Shown: one piece after another, positions 9,605 to 19,723 of the stretch
How the letters are laid out: each line of letters starts with the position of its first letter
Numbering within the stretch: position 1 is the stretch's first letter
From: Gammaproteobacteria bacterium
GTDB lineage: Bacteria > Pseudomonadota > Gammaproteobacteria > Acidiferrobacterales > Sulfurifustaceae
Direction: 5' to 3'
Length of the DNA stretch: 64,000 nt
Assembly (NCBI GenBank): GCA_016199745.1
Contig: JACQFZ010000049.1
Span: 23,883-87,882, forward strand
Notes under the pieces: model-generated
Databases searched by the model: none
Told to the model about the DNA's origin: nothing
What the model saw: only the letters and a program-made list of their open reading frames with translations
Program-made: the position numbers and the translations under genes

Positions 9605-10545
9605 TGGGGCTGCGACGCAACCCACCCCCACCCTCATTCCCTCCCCCTGAGGGGGAGGGAGGCGAGCCGTTGCTGCGCGGTCAACTGCTTAAAAATGAGC
9701 CGATGGCGCGCCATACGAGCTGGCGTGTCGGCGGTCCAGTCGATCGTTTTTACGTGCCGGCCGATGTCGACGATCTGGCGGCGTTTTTGCGAACGTTGCC
9801 GGCTGACGAGGCCATCCATTGGGTGGGCTTGGGCAGCAACTTATTAGTTCGCGATGGCGGCGTGCGCGGCACCGTGATCGTTACCAGCGGCGCGCTCGGC
9901 GGGCTGAAAGTGCTGGCGCCCGAGCGCGTGCGGGCTGAGGCCGGCGTCGCTTGTGCCAAGCTCGCGCGCTTGTGCGTTAACCAAGGTTTGAGCGGCGCCG
10001 AATTCATGGCCGGCATTCCCGGCACCGTCGGCGGCGCGTTGGCAATGAACGCCGGTGCGCACGGTGGCGAGACCTGGAGCTTCGTCGAGGCGGTCGAAAC
10101 GGTCGATCGCGCCGGCGTGCTGCGGCAGCGTACCGCCGCCGAATACCAAGTCACCTATCGGCGCGTGCAGGGCCCGACGAACGAATGGTTTATCGCCGGT
10201 CACTTTCGTTTCCCCAAGGACACGAAACAAGAAGGTCGCGGTCTGATTCGACGCTTGCTGGCGCGCCGCGGCGCAACTCAACCGACGCAGCTGCCGAACG
10301 CCGGTTCGATCTTCAAGAATCCGCCGAACGATCATGCCGCACGGTTGATCGAGGCTTGCGGTTTGAAGGGCGCGCGCGTTGGCGCCGCCGCCGTGTCCGA
10401 ATTGCATGCGAACTTTATCGTCAATACCGGCGGCGCTCGTGCCGCCGATATCGAGCGGCTGATCGCGCTGGTGCAGGCGGAAGTTGAAACCAAACAAGGG
10501 GTGCACCTCGAGACCGAGGTGCGGGTCATTGGTGAAGCGGTATGA
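9601..10545 (+). CDS. murB: UDP-N-acetylenolpyruvoylglucosamine reductase MurB
   Basis: MurB is the FAD enzyme that reduces enolpyruvyl-UDP-GlcNAc to UDP-MurNAc. The FAD-binding signatures [25 protein letters not shown] and [16 protein letters not shown] are clear, as are NAGSIFKNP (catalytic Ser) and the late Glu in [10 protein letters not shown]. At 314 residues it is the shorter, type II-like form. Its first about 23 codons are encoded by a GC-rich palindrome of the dispersed repeat family and read [17 protein letters not shown], which is unlike any MurB N-terminus I know. TTG at 9670, just past the repeat, is an alternative start. The 3' end overlaps ddl by 4 nt. Confidence 0.95.
   Translation: MMGLRRNPPPPSFPPPEGEGGEPLLRGQLLKNEPMARHTSWRVGGPVDRFYVPADVDDLAAFLRTLPADEAIHWVGLGSNLLVRDGGVRGTVIVTSGALGGLKVLAPERVRAEAGVACAKLARLCVNQGLSGAEFMAGIPGTVGGALAMNAGAHGGETWSFVEAVETVDRAGVLRQRTAAEYQVTYRRVQGPTNEWFIAGHFRFPKDTKQEGRGLIRRLLARRGATQPTQLPNAGSIFKNPPNDHAARLIEACGLKGARVGAAAVSELHANFIVNTGGARAADIERLIALVQAEVETKQGVHLETEVRVIGEAV
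9618..9664. repeat. Palindromic GC-rich repeat inside the murB 5' end
   Basis: A perfect 10-bp stem, TCCCTCCCCC (9638-9647) and GGGGGAGGGA (9651-9660), surrounds a TGA loop and is preceded by a C-rich flank (ACCCACCCCCACCC). The same flank and stem recur near 53632-53662. The murB frame passes through the element without a stop. Confidence 0.7.
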
Positions 10546-11462
10546 ATAACAAACGATTTGGCAAAGTTGCCGTACTGATGGGTGGCCGCTCGGCGGAACG
10601 CGAGATCTCGCTGTTGAGCGGTAACGCGGTATTAGCGGCGTTGCGTCGCCAGGGCGTCGATGCGCATGCGTTCGACCCGGCGGAACGGCCGCTGGAAGAT
10701 TTGCGGCGCGACGGTTTTGCGCGCGCCCATATCGCTTTGCACGGGCGCTTCGGCGAAGACGGCACGGTGCAGGGCGCGCTCGAGCTGCTCGGCCTTCCGT
10801 ACACCGGCAGCGGCGTGATGGCGTCGGCGATCGCGATGGACAAGTGGCGCACCAAGCTCATGTGGCAGGCGGTCGGTGTGCCGACGCCGCGCTATACGAT
10901 GCTCGATGCCGACAGCGATTTCGATGCCGTGGTCAAGAATTTGGGATTGCCGCTGATCGTGAAGCCGGCGTGCGAAGGATCCACCATCGGTTTGAGCAAA
11001 GTGACGACCGCGAAAGATTTGCCGACGGCGTACCAACTTGCCGCACAACACGATCGTTTGGTGTTGGTCGAAGAGTTCATCGCCGGACAGGAACTGACCG
11101 CCGCGATTATCGGCGATACCGCGTTGCCGCTGGTGCGCATCCAACCGATGGTCGAGTTGTACGACTACCAAGCGAAATATTTCTCCGATGACACGAAATA
11201 TTTTTGTCCGAGCGGCCTGCCGGCCGAGCAGGAACGGACGATTCAACAGCAGGCGTTGCAGGCGTATCGCATCGTCGGTTGCGAAGGATGGGGCCGGGTC
11301 GATGTAATTTTGCACAGCTCCGGCAAGCCGTATTTTCTAGAGGTCAACACCTCGCCGGGAATGACCGGCCACAGTCTGGTGCCGATGGCGGCGAAGCAAG
11401 CCGGCATCGACTTCGACGAATTGGCGTTACGCATTTTGGAAACGAGCCATCGTGATCGCTGA
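10542..11462 (+). CDS. ddl: D-alanine:D-alanine ligase
   Basis: Ddl makes the D-Ala-D-Ala dipeptide used by MurF. The 306-residue ATP-grasp protein starts with [19 protein letters not shown], contains [12 protein letters not shown] and [12 protein letters not shown], the ATP-grasp [11 protein letters not shown], and ends with the metal-binding EVNTSPGMT loop. Length equals the DdlB type usually found in dcw clusters. It overlaps murB by 4 nt upstream and ftsQ by 11 nt downstream. Confidence 0.96.
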   Translation: MNNKRFGKVAVLMGGRSAEREISLLSGNAVLAALRRQGVDAHAFDPAERPLEDLRRDGFARAHIALHGRFGEDGTVQGALELLGLPYTGSGVMASAIAMDKWRTKLMWQAVGVPTPRYTMLDADSDFDAVVKNLGLPLIVKPACEGSTIGLSKVTTAKDLPTAYQLAAQHDRLVLVEEFIAGQELTAAIIGDTALPLVRIQPMVELYDYQAKYFSDDTKYFCPSGLPAEQERTIQQQALQAYRIVGCEGWGRVDVILHSSGKPYFLEVNTSPGMTGHSLVPMAAKQAGIDFDELALRILETSHRDR

Positions 11463-12243
11463 ACGCGCTAACACGATCAATTACGCTGCGGTCGCGACGG
11501 CGCTGCGGTTCGTCATTGCGCTCGGATTTCTGGTGGCGTTTTCGTACGCTGCCGATTGGTTGTTGCGGGCGGAGAACTATCCGGTACGGGCGTTGTATTT
11601 CGAAGGTCCGTTCAAACATGTCCAGCATCGCAAGCTCGAAGCGGCGGTGCTCAGTACCGTCCGCGGCAACTTTTTTCTGGTCGATTTGACCGCCGTGCGG
11701 CAACGGCTGGAGAGCGTGCCGTGGGTGCAGGGCGTCTCGGTGCGCCGCCGCTTTCCGCAGGACATCGTCGTCGAATTTACCGAGCAGCAATTGATCGCTC
11801 GTTGGGGCGACGCCGCCTGGGTGAATTCCAACGGTGAGGTGGTGCGGGTCGACGGTAGCGACTTGCCGACCGATCTGCCGCGTCTGGCCGGTCCTGATGG
11901 AACGGCGCCGCAGGTGCTGACCGCTTTTAGCGATTTTCAAGCGTCGCTGGCCAAGCTCAATCTTCGGTTGACGGGATTGAGCTTAACGGCGCGGCGTAGT
12001 TGGCGATTGGAGCTCGATGGCGCGGCCGAAGGCGGCCCGCTGGTGCTGGTGCTCGATCACCAACAACCGCAGGCGCGACTGGAACGATTTGCGCAGGTCT
12101 ACGGCGCAACGCTGGCCGAGCAGGCGCATGCGATCAAGCAAGTCGACCTGCGTTACACGAACGGGTTCGCGGTGGAATGGCGTGACCCGAATGCAGCAAG
12201 CGCGAGTACCGCAGAGGCGGCAGCCTCGCGCAACGAGGGTTAA
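11452..12243 (+). CDS. ftsQ: Cell division protein FtsQ
   Basis: FtsQ is a bitopic inner-membrane divisome scaffold that links early and late division proteins. The GTG start at 11452 lies inside the end of ddl. The 263-residue product has a short cytoplasmic N-terminus, one membrane helix at about residues 20-40, a POTRA segment ([13 protein letters not shown] through [14 protein letters not shown]) and the beta domain. Assigned by POTRA features and by position between ddl and ftsA. Confidence 0.93.
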   Translation: MIAERANTINYAAVATALRFVIALGFLVAFSYAADWLLRAENYPVRALYFEGPFKHVQHRKLEAAVLSTVRGNFFLVDLTAVRQRLESVPWVQGVSVRRRFPQDIVVEFTEQQLIARWGDAAWVNSNGEVVRVDGSDLPTDLPRLAGPDGTAPQVLTAFSDFQASLAKLNLRLTGLSLTARRSWRLELDGAAEGGPLVLVLDHQQPQARLERFAQVYGATLAEQAHAIKQVDLRYTNGFAVEWRDPNAASASTAEAAASRNEG

Positions 12244-12250
12244 CAAAAGA

Positions 12251-13489
12251 ATGGCAAAAAGAGACGACGGAAAATTGATCGTGGGGTTGGATATCGGCAC
12301 CTCGAAGGTGCTGGCGATCGTGGCTGAAGTGACACCGACGGGTGAGGTCGAAATCGTCGGTGTCGGCCATCATCCGTCGCGCGGTATGAAGCGGGGTGTG
12401 GTGGTTAACATCGAGTCGACCGTGCAATCGATTCAGCGCGCGGTCGAAGAGGCCGAGCTGATGGCCGGCTGCCAAATTCATTCGGTATTCGCTGGAATCG
12501 CCGGTTCGCATATTGCCAGCTTCAATTCGCACGGCATCGTCGCTATCAAGGACAAAGAAGTTGGTCAGGACGACGTCGAGCGCGTGCTCGAAGCGGCGCG
12601 GGCGTTGGCGATTCCGGCCGATCAAAAACTGCTGCACATCTTGCCGCAGGAATTCATCATCGATAAGCAAGACGGTATCCGCGAGCCGATCGGCATGAGC
12701 GGGGTGCGGCTTGAAGCGAAGGTGCACATCGTTACCGGCGCCGTGAGTGCGGCACAGAACATCGTCAAGTGCGTGCGTCGCTGCGGGCTCGAAGTCGACG
12801 ACATCATTCTGGAGCAGCTTGCTTCCAGTATGTCGACGCTGACCGAAGACGAGAAAGAGCTCGGTGTGTGCATGATCGACATCGGCGGCGGTACTACCGA
12901 TATCTCGGTGTTCACCGAAGGCGCGATCCGGCATACCGCCGTGATTCCAATCGCCGGCGATCAAGTCACGAACGACATCGCGATTGCGTTGCGTACACCG
13001 ACGCAGTTCGCCGAGGACATCAAACAGAAATACGGCTGCGCGTTGACGCAGCTCGCGCATCGCGACGAGTCGCTCGAAGTTCCGAGCGTCGGCGATCGTG
13101 CGCCGCGCAAATTGTCGCGACAGATGCTGGCGGAAGTGATCGAGCCGCGCATCGAAGAGCTTTACGGCCTGGTGCAGGCGGAATTGCGCCGCAGCGGTTT
13201 CGAGGACGTGCTCGGTTCGGGCATGGTCATCACCGGTGGCAGCAGCAAGATGGAAGGCATGGTGGATTTGGCGGAAGAGGTATTCCACATGCCGGTACGT
13301 TTGGGCATCCCGCAGTACGTTGGCGGGTTGAAGGGCGTTGTGCAGAACCCGATTTTCGCGACTGGTGTCGGGCTCGTGCTCTACGGTGCGCGCAGTCGCC
13401 AAGGCAGAGGTTTCGTGCCCCGGCCACAAGTAGCCGGAGTGAAAGGCCTTTGGACAAAAATGCGAGGTTGGTTTGAAGGCAACTTCTAA
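12251..13489 (+). CDS. ftsA: Cell division protein FtsA
   Basis: FtsA is the actin-like ATPase that tethers FtsZ to the inner membrane. From ATG at 12251 the product is 412 residues: LIVGLDIGTSKV (phosphate 1 loop), the 1C domain region, IDIGGGTTDISVF (phosphate 2) and ITGGSSKMEG (adenosine motif). The C-terminal end MRGWFEGNF fits the amphipathic membrane-targeting helix. An upstream in-frame extension lies within ftsQ and is rejected. A 41-nt gap with a strong ribosome-binding site leads to ftsZ. Confidence 0.97.
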   Translation: MAKRDDGKLIVGLDIGTSKVLAIVAEVTPTGEVEIVGVGHHPSRGMKRGVVVNIESTVQSIQRAVEEAELMAGCQIHSVFAGIAGSHIASFNSHGIVAIKDKEVGQDDVERVLEAARALAIPADQKLLHILPQEFIIDKQDGIREPIGMSGVRLEAKVHIVTGAVSAAQNIVKCVRRCGLEVDDIILEQLASSMSTLTEDEKELGVCMIDIGGGTTDISVFTEGAIRHTAVIPIAGDQVTNDIAIALRTPTQFAEDIKQKYGCALTQLAHRDESLEVPSVGDRAPRKLSRQMLAEVIEPRIEELYGLVQAELRRSGFEDVLGSGMVITGGSSKMEGMVDLAEEVFHMPVRLGIPQYVGGLKGVVQNPIFATGVGLVLYGARSRQGRGFVPRPQVAGVKGLWTKMRGWFEGNF

Positions 13490-13530
13490 CGATTTTCTAT
13501 TTATGACGGATATATCTGGAGGTACTAACA

Positions 13531-14685
13531 ATGTTTGAGCTCATCGACACCTACGGCCAACAAGCCGTTATCAAAGTAATAGGAGTGGGCGGCGGCGGCG
13601 GAAACGCGGTTGACCACATGGTTGCGGCTAATATCGACGGCGTCGAGTTCATTATCGCCAACACCGATGCCCAGGCGTTGAAGCGCACGCAGGCGAAAAC
13701 CGTGCTACAGCTTGGCACCAACCTAACCAAAGGATTGGGTTGCGGTGCTGATCCTACGGTCGGTCGGCAGGCGGCAGTCGAAGATCGCGAGCGTATCGCT
13801 GAAGTGTTGCAGGGCGCCGATATGATCTTTATTACCGCCGGCATGGGCGGTGGCACCGGCACCGGCGCGGCGCCGGTAGTGGCGCAGGTGGCGAAGGATA
13901 TGGGCGTGCTGACGGTCGCGGTCGTGACCAAACCGTTCCCCTTCGAAGGCAAGAAGCGCATGGCGATAGCCGAGCAAGGTATCCGCGAGCTCAGCGAGTT
14001 CGTCGACTCCATCATTACTATTCCGAATGAAAAGCTCCTAACCATCCTTGGCAAGGGCGCAAGTTTGCTCGATGCCTTCGCCAAGGCGAACCAAGTGCTG
14101 CAGAATGCCGTGCAGGGTATCGCTGAGTTGATTACTCGTCCGGGCCTTATCAACGTCGACTTTGCTGACGTTCGTACGGTGATGTCAGAGATGGGTATGG
14201 CGATGATGGGTTCGGCCACGGCTACTGGCGAGGGTCGGGCGCAAGAAGCGGCTATGGCGGCGATCTCCAGCCCGCTGCTCGAGGATGTCCATATTTCTGG
14301 CGCGCGTGGTTTGCTGGTGAACATCACGGCTGGACTTAATATGTCGATTGGTGAGTTCGAGGAGGTCGGTAATACGATTAAGGAATTCGCCGCGGAAGAC
14401 GCGACTGTGGTCATCGGTACGGTCATCGAGCCGCAGTTGACCGACGAGCTCCGGGTGACGGTGGTTGCCACCGGCCTTGGCCAAGATAAGCGTAAGCAGC
14501 AACACCAGCACCAACACCAGCCGTATAAGGTGATAAAAACAGGAACTGGAACAATGGATTACGAGTCGCTGGACACCCCGACCGTGATTCGCCATCGCCG
14601 GTCCGATCGGCGCTCAGAGGGCGCTGTGGACGGTGGGTTAGAATATTTGGATATACCCGCTTTCTTGCGCAAACAAGCTGACTAA
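13531..14685 (+). CDS. ftsZ: Cell division GTPase FtsZ
   Basis: FtsZ forms the cytokinetic ring. The 384-residue protein has GVGGGGGNAV near residue 18, the tubulin signature GGGTGTGAAP near residue 110, and the C-terminal conserved peptide in YLDIPAFLRKQ that binds FtsA and ZipA. The start has GGAGG at 13519-13523, 7 nt upstream, one of the best ribosome sites in the cluster. An odd His-Gln run (KQQHQHQHQ) sits at the junction between the GTPase body and the linker. FtsZ ends the uninterrupted dcw run; a 241-nt gap follows. Confidence 0.98.
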   Translation: MFELIDTYGQQAVIKVIGVGGGGGNAVDHMVAANIDGVEFIIANTDAQALKRTQAKTVLQLGTNLTKGLGCGADPTVGRQAAVEDRERIAEVLQGADMIFITAGMGGGTGTGAAPVVAQVAKDMGVLTVAVVTKPFPFEGKKRMAIAEQGIRELSEFVDSIITIPNEKLLTILGKGASLLDAFAKANQVLQNAVQGIAELITRPGLINVDFADVRTVMSEMGMAMMGSATATGEGRAQEAAMAAISSPLLEDVHISGARGLLVNITAGLNMSIGEFEEVGNTIKEFAAEDATVVIGTVIEPQLTDELRVTVVATGLGQDKRKQQHQHQHQPYKVIKTGTGTMDYESLDTPTVIRHRRSDRRSEGAVDGGLEYLDIPAFLRKQAD

Positions 14686-14926
14686 GTGCAAGGCTGTTCA
14701 TCCGTTCGTCGTGGGATGAGGTCCAAATAGTAAATACCCACGAAATGCGGCTGGACAGCCTCAGCTATTTGTTCTTAAATTACTCCGAATCCGTTGTTTC
14801 CACGGAGGATGGATTGGCTGCCGTCGCAATGTTCCGCAGCAGGGGTAGCCGCGCTCACCTCCACAGTGACTGGGACGTTGCATTTATCCAATCGTTTGTG
14901 AGCGAAAAAACACGCGATAAAGAGTA
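14686..14926 (+). other. ftsZ-lpxC intergenic region
   Basis: The stretch probably carries the lpxC promoter and leader, but I see no convincing -35/-10 pair or intrinsic terminator. A short GGCTG/CAGCC hairpin lies near 14749-14762. A 60-codon open frame (14745-14927) ends on the lpxC start as TAATG but lacks a ribosome site and recognisable features. Confidence 0.4.
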
Positions 14927-15838
14927 ATGATTAAGCAGCGCACACTTAAAAATGTCATCCGCGCTACCGGCGTCGGTTTGCATACGGGGGAAAAGGTTTA
15001 CCTGACGCTGCGTCCAGCGCCGGTGGAAACCGGCATTGTATTCCGTCGTACGGATCTCAAGGCTCCGGTCGAGATCCGTGCTCGTCCTGAGAATGTTTCC
15101 GATACGCGTTTATCAACCACGCTTGAATCGAACGGCGTACGCGTATCGACCGTTGAACATTTAATGTCGGCGTTTGCCGGTTTAGGTATCGACAACGCTT
15201 ATGTCGAATTGACCGCGCCCGAAGTTCCGATCATGGACGGTAGCGCTGGTCCGTTTGTATTTCTTATTCAATCTGCCGGCATTGCCGAGCAGGTGGCGCC
15301 TAAGCGCTTTATTCGTATTAAACGCCGTATCGAACTGACCGATGGTGACAAATGGGCTGCATTCGAGCCGTTTGAGGGCTTTAAGGTTTCGTTCGGTATC
15401 GACTTCGATCATCCGATGTTCCGCAGCTCGGCGCAGCATACCTGTGTAGATTTCTCGACTACCTCGTTCGTACGCGAAGTAAGCCGCGCGCGTACCTTCG
15501 GTTTTATGGCCGATCTCGAGACCATGCGTCAGGCCGGGCTAGCGCGCGGCGGCGGTATGGACAACGCCATCGTGCTCGACGAATACCGCATGCTGAACGA
15601 CGATGGGCTACGTTACGAAGACGAGTTTGTTAAGCATAAGGTGCTGGATGCCATCGGCGATCTTTATTTGTTAGGTTGCCCCTTGATCGGTGCTTTCAGT
15701 GCTTATAAGTCTGGCCATTCGCTCAATAATCGTTTACTACGTCAGCTCGTCGCTACGCGCGATGCCTGGGAGCTGATGACTTACACCGATAACGAGGAAG
15801 CACCCATCTCGTTTATCCGGACGCTGCCGGCAACCTGA
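14927..15838 (+). CDS. lpxC: UDP-3-O-acyl-N-acetylglucosamine deacetylase LpxC
   Basis: LpxC catalyses the committed zinc-dependent deacetylation of lipid A synthesis, so the organism makes lipopolysaccharide. The 303-residue protein matches the family (about 305). The first zinc histidine is in [17 protein letters not shown], and the second zinc site is [15 protein letters not shown], with His and Asp in the HxxxD arrangement. Its start follows a purine-rich AAAGAG. Position between ftsZ and secA is the classical gammaproteobacterial order. Confidence 0.97.
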   Translation: MIKQRTLKNVIRATGVGLHTGEKVYLTLRPAPVETGIVFRRTDLKAPVEIRARPENVSDTRLSTTLESNGVRVSTVEHLMSAFAGLGIDNAYVELTAPEVPIMDGSAGPFVFLIQSAGIAEQVAPKRFIRIKRRIELTDGDKWAAFEPFEGFKVSFGIDFDHPMFRSSAQHTCVDFSTTSFVREVSRARTFGFMADLETMRQAGLARGGGMDNAIVLDEYRMLNDDGLRYEDEFVKHKVLDAIGDLYLLGCPLIGAFSAYKSGHSLNNRLLRQLVATRDAWELMTYTDNEEAPISFIRTLPAT

Positions 15839-15849
15839 TTTAGGTCAGA

Positions 15850-15915
15850 TCGGAAAAGTTCGTCCACCCGACTTTTCCGACGACGCGAGCACAGTGTAAT
15901 TTGCTGGCTCGCGCC
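15850..15915 (+). terminator. Two hairpins downstream of lpxC
   Basis: CGGAAAAGT (15851-15859) pairs with ACTTTTCCG (15871-15879), and CGCGAGC (15884-15890) with GCTCGCG (15907-15913). Neither is followed by a T-run, so a factor-independent stop is uncertain. They may terminate or protect the lpxC transcript. Confidence 0.4.
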
Positions 15916-15977
15916 AGCCGTCGTTTGCAAGGCAGCCCGCGCCTGAGGGCGGCTTAACTAAAAATAAGAGAGAGCCG

Positions 15978-16898
15978 ATGAACATCATTCTCGTTCCAGG
16001 CAAGTCAGGTAGCGGTAGGAACAGCTGCCTTTCTCACCGCCACCTCATGGTGATTATCTTCGTCGGCGGTGTGCTGCTGCCGTTCATTATTGGATTCGTC
16101 GCCCTACGTATTCAATCCTTAGTGAATCGATCCGCTGTTGCGGAAGATCGAATTACGACGTTTGCCGCTGAGATCACCAATCAGTCGCGCGCACTGGAAG
16201 CTGCAAAGCAACAAGCAAGCACGCACCTTAACGCGTTGGCATTGCGCATGGGCCAACTGCAAGCGCAGGTACTTCGGCTTAATGCGTTGGGCGGAAGACT
16301 GACGCGGATGGCAGGGTTGGACGATCGTGAGTTCGATTTTGAGGGCGAGGTGGCGCAGGGCGGACCGGAGCGTCTGACGCAAGCGCAGGGGATAGATGTT
16401 TCGACCAGCCTGGATCGATTGGCTGATGAAATCCGCGGCTCAGAGACGCGCCTAAGGGCGCTTGATGCCTTGCTGCTGCATCGCCGAGTGACGGAAGCAG
16501 TGACGCCCACCGGCTGGCCGGTCGAAGGAGGTTTTATTTCTTCTGGTTTCGGTGAACGTGCCGATCCCTTTTCCGGCAATGTTGCGTTTCATTCGGGCGT
16601 TGATATTGCCTCCCACTTTGGTTCACCCATTCGCGCAATGGCCGATGGTGTTGTCTCATTCTCGGGGGAAACGACCGGCTATGGTCGAGTCATCGAGCTT
16701 ACCCATGCCAGCGGCCTGGTCACGCGCTATGCGCATACCCTATCGCTGTTGGTCAAGGTCGGTGATAAGGTGACCCGCGGCGACGCTATTGCATTGGTAG
16801 GCTCGTCGGGCCGATCTACGGGCCCTCATGTCCATTTCGAGGTGTTAAAGGACGGCCAAGCAGTGAATCCGATGGCATACTTACAAGCTGCTCGTTAG
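15978..16898 (+). CDS. M23-family peptidoglycan endopeptidase, membrane-anchored
   Basis: This 306-residue protein has an N-terminal membrane helix at about residues 25-48, a helical coiled-coil-like stretch to about residue 170, and a LytM/M23 metallopeptidase domain at the C-terminus. The zinc ligands and catalytic His are visible in HSGVDIA, YAHT and GPHVHFEV. The predicted role is cleavage of peptidoglycan cross-links or activation of another hydrolase in the periplasm. A gene of this type often lies between lpxC and secA. All catalytic residues are present, so it should be active, unlike degenerate LytM activators. GAGAGAG upstream supports the start. Confidence 0.9.
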   Translation: MNIILVPGKSGSGRNSCLSHRHLMVIIFVGGVLLPFIIGFVALRIQSLVNRSAVAEDRITTFAAEITNQSRALEAAKQQASTHLNALALRMGQLQAQVLRLNALGGRLTRMAGLDDREFDFEGEVAQGGPERLTQAQGIDVSTSLDRLADEIRGSETRLRALDALLLHRRVTEAVTPTGWPVEGGFISSGFGERADPFSGNVAFHSGVDIASHFGSPIRAMADGVVSFSGETTGYGRVIELTHASGLVTRYAHTLSLLVKVGDKVTRGDAIALVGSSGRSTGPHVHFEVLKDGQAVNPMAYLQAAR

Positions 16899-16989
16899 GT
16901 CGGGATCTGTCGCTTCAAGTCGCTGTCATTTTCCTCCATAATCCCGCGCTTCAAGCCGAATTTGTTGCGCACCGCGCGGTTTTTTCTCA

Positions 16990-19695
16990 ATGATCACCAA
17001 AACACTTACCAAGATTTTCGGTAGCCGAAATTCTCGGCTACTTAAGACCATGCAACGGCAGGTCGAGCGCATTAATACGCTCGAGCCGAGCGTGGCAGCG
17101 TTGTCCGATGAAGCCTTGCGAGCCAAGACGGCTGAATTTAAGACGCGTGTCTCGCAAGGCGAAGAGCTGGACGCACTGCTGCCGGAAGCCTTTGCAGCGG
17201 TGCGCGAAGCGGCCAAACGCGCGCTCGGCATGCGGCATTTCGACGTTCAGCTGATCGGCGGCATGGTGCTGCATCAGGGCAAGATTGCCGAGATGCGTAC
17301 CGGCGAAGGCAAAACGCTGATGGCAACCTTGCCGGCGTACCTCAACGCGCTGTCGGGCCGCGGGGTGCATGTGGTAACGGTGAATGACTACCTCGCCCGC
17401 CGCGACGCGGAATGGATGGGCAAGGTTTATAGCTTCTTGGGGCTGACCGTAGGTGTGGTTGTGCCTGGACAGGATCGCGACACCAAACGCGCCGGTTACG
17501 CCGCCGATATTACTTATGGCACCAACAACGAATACGGTTTCGATTACCTGCGCGACAACATGGCATTTCGTGCCGAGGATCGTGCCCAGCGCGGTCTGAA
17601 TTTTGCCATTGTCGATGAAGTCGACTCGATCCTGATCGACGAGGCGCGCACGCCACTGATCATCTCCGGCCCGGCGGAAGAGAGCACCGATCTTTACGTC
17701 AAGATCAACACGATCATCCCGAAGCTGCAGAAACAAGAGCAGGAAGACGGTCCGGGCGATTACAGCGTCGACGAAAAAACGCGCCAGGCGTTCCTCACCG
17801 AAGCCGGGCACGAGAAGGTCGAACGTTTGCTTACACAAGCCGGCTTGCTTGAGGCAGGCGGCAATCTCTATGACGTTTCCAGTCTAGCGTTGATGCATCA
17901 CCTCAACGCCGCTTTGCGGGCGCATGCGTTGTATCGGCGCGAGGTCGACTACATCGTGCGTGATGAGCAGGTCATCATCATCGATGAGTTCACCGGCCGC
18001 ATGATGGTAGGGCGGCGCTGGTCCGAGGGTCTGCATCAGGCGATCGAGGCCAAAGAAGGCGCGCGGATCGAGAACGAGAACCATACGCTCGCGACCATCA
18101 CCTTCCAGAATTATTTCCGGCTGTATAAGAAATTGTCGGGCATGACCGGAACCGCCGACACCGAGGCCTTCGAGTTCCAGCAGATTTATGGCCTCGAAGT
18201 CGTTGTCATCCCGACGCACAACCCGATGGTGCGGCAGGACAACGGCGATCAGGTTTACCGGACCGCTAAGGAAAAACACGTTGCCATCTTTACCGACATC
18301 AAAGATTGCAACGCCCGTGGACAGCCGGTGCTCGTCGGCACGATCTCAATCGAAGCGTCCGAGCAGCTGTCGCGTCTGCTTGAAAAGGAAAAGATTCCGC
18401 ATCAAGTATTGAACGCCAAGCAACACGAGCGCGAAGCGTTGATCGTCGCGCAGGCGGGCAGCCCGGGTGCGGTGACGATTGCGACCAACATGGCGGGCCG
18501 CGGCACCGACATCGTGCTCGGCGGTAACTTGACCATGGAACTCGCCGCGGTTGGCGATGACGCGCAAAAGCAGCAACAAATTCGCGCCGATTGGGAGCAA
18601 CGTCACCGGCAAGTCGTCGCCGCCGGTGGTTTGCACGTAGTCGGCACCGAGCGCCACGAGTCGCGCCGTATCGACAATCAGCTGCGTGGACGTTCCGGTC
18701 GGCAAGGCGATCCGGGGTCGACTCGCTTCTATCTATCGCTCGAAGACAACTTACTGCGTATCTTCGGTTCCGACCGAGTCGCCGGCCTCATGCAAAAACT
18801 CGGCATGGAGGAAGGCGAGGCGATCGAGCATCCGTGGGTAACGCGGGCGATCGAAAACGCGCAACGCAAGGTCGAAGGGCGCAACTTCGATATCCGCAAG
18901 CAGTTGCTCGAGTACGATGACGTCGCTAATGAGCAGCGCAAAGTTATTTACGATCAACGCAATCGCTTGCTCGACGTCGGCGATATCTCCGACAGTATTC
19001 GCGCTATTCGCCACGATGTGGTTAACGCCGCCATCGATCAATACCTCCCGGCGCAAAGTCTACCGGAGCAGTGGAATGTCCCGGCGCTGGAAGAGAATGT
19101 AGAACGCGAGTTCGGCGCGAAGCTACCGCTCGCGCGTTGGTTGGACGAGGACAGTGCCCTCGACGACAGCAAACTGCGCGAACGCATCCTTAGCGAAATC
19201 GAGCGGCGCCAAGAAGAAAAAGCCGCCGGCGCCGGCCCAGAGGTAATGCGTCACTTAGAGAAAGCGGTGATGCTGCAGGTGCTGGATCAACAGTGGAAAG
19301 ATCACCTGGCGGCGATGGATTATTTGCGTCAGGGCATTCATCTGCGCGGCTACGCCCAGAAGAACCCGAAGCAGGAATACAAGCGCGAGGCGTTCGAGCT
19401 GTTCTCCGATATGCTCGGGCGAGTGAAGCACGAAGTTGTAACGATGCTCGCGCGCCTGCAATTTCAACAGCAGCCGGAAGCGGCGCCGGTGGTTGAACCG
19501 CCGCCACCGCGACCGCAACCGCCGATGCAGTTTTTGCATCCGTCCGCTGACGGCAATGAAGCCACCCACGAAGGTGATGATGTCGCTGTGGCCCAGCGTC
19601 CAGCGGTGCGCAAGCAGCCGAAGGTCGGTCGCAATCAACCGTGTCCGTGCGGCTCCGGTAAGAAATATAAACAGTGTCACGGCCGGCTCGAATGA
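16990..19695 (+). CDS. secA: Preprotein translocase ATPase SecA
   Basis: SecA drives post-translational export through SecYEG. The 901-residue protein has Walker A in [11 protein letters not shown], the [19 protein letters not shown] motif, the second nucleotide-binding fold with [15 protein letters not shown], and a C-terminal SEC-C zinc tail, [16 protein letters not shown], that binds SecB and lipids. A variable Pro-rich linker precedes the zinc tail. Length matches E. coli SecA (901). Confidence 0.98.
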   Translation: MITKTLTKIFGSRNSRLLKTMQRQVERINTLEPSVAALSDEALRAKTAEFKTRVSQGEELDALLPEAFAAVREAAKRALGMRHFDVQLIGGMVLHQGKIAEMRTGEGKTLMATLPAYLNALSGRGVHVVTVNDYLARRDAEWMGKVYSFLGLTVGVVVPGQDRDTKRAGYAADITYGTNNEYGFDYLRDNMAFRAEDRAQRGLNFAIVDEVDSILIDEARTPLIISGPAEESTDLYVKINTIIPKLQKQEQEDGPGDYSVDEKTRQAFLTEAGHEKVERLLTQAGLLEAGGNLYDVSSLALMHHLNAALRAHALYRREVDYIVRDEQVIIIDEFTGRMMVGRRWSEGLHQAIEAKEGARIENENHTLATITFQNYFRLYKKLSGMTGTADTEAFEFQQIYGLEVVVIPTHNPMVRQDNGDQVYRTAKEKHVAIFTDIKDCNARGQPVLVGTISIEASEQLSRLLEKEKIPHQVLNAKQHEREALIVAQAGSPGAVTIATNMAGRGTDIVLGGNLTMELAAVGDDAQKQQQIRADWEQRHRQVVAAGGLHVVGTERHESRRIDNQLRGRSGRQGDPGSTRFYLSLEDNLLRIFGSDRVAGLMQKLGMEEGEAIEHPWVTRAIENAQRKVEGRNFDIRKQLLEYDDVANEQRKVIYDQRNRLLDVGDISDSIRAIRHDVVNAAIDQYLPAQSLPEQWNVPALEENVEREFGAKLPLARWLDEDSALDDSKLRERILSEIERRQEEKAAGAGPEVMRHLEKAVMLQVLDQQWKDHLAAMDYLRQGIHLRGYAQKNPKQEYKREAFELFSDMLGRVKHEVVTMLARLQFQQQPEAAPVVEPPPPRPQPPMQFLHPSADGNEATHEGDDVAVAQRPAVRKQPKVGRNQPCPCGSGKKYKQCHGRLE

Positions 19696-19723
19696 GCCGC
19701 CGCTTCCGTTAGGCGAAACTTCG

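Noticed and set aside
12134..13531. A very long open frame on the minus strand across ftsA.
   Set aside because: It is fully antisense to a convincing ftsA, has no recognisable domain, and is explained by the strong third-position GC bias of the coding strand.
14745..14927. A 60-codon frame ending TAATG on the lpxC start, a possible leader peptide.
   Set aside because: No ribosome-binding site, no known leader-peptide pattern and no recognisable features; the stop/start overlap alone is weak support.
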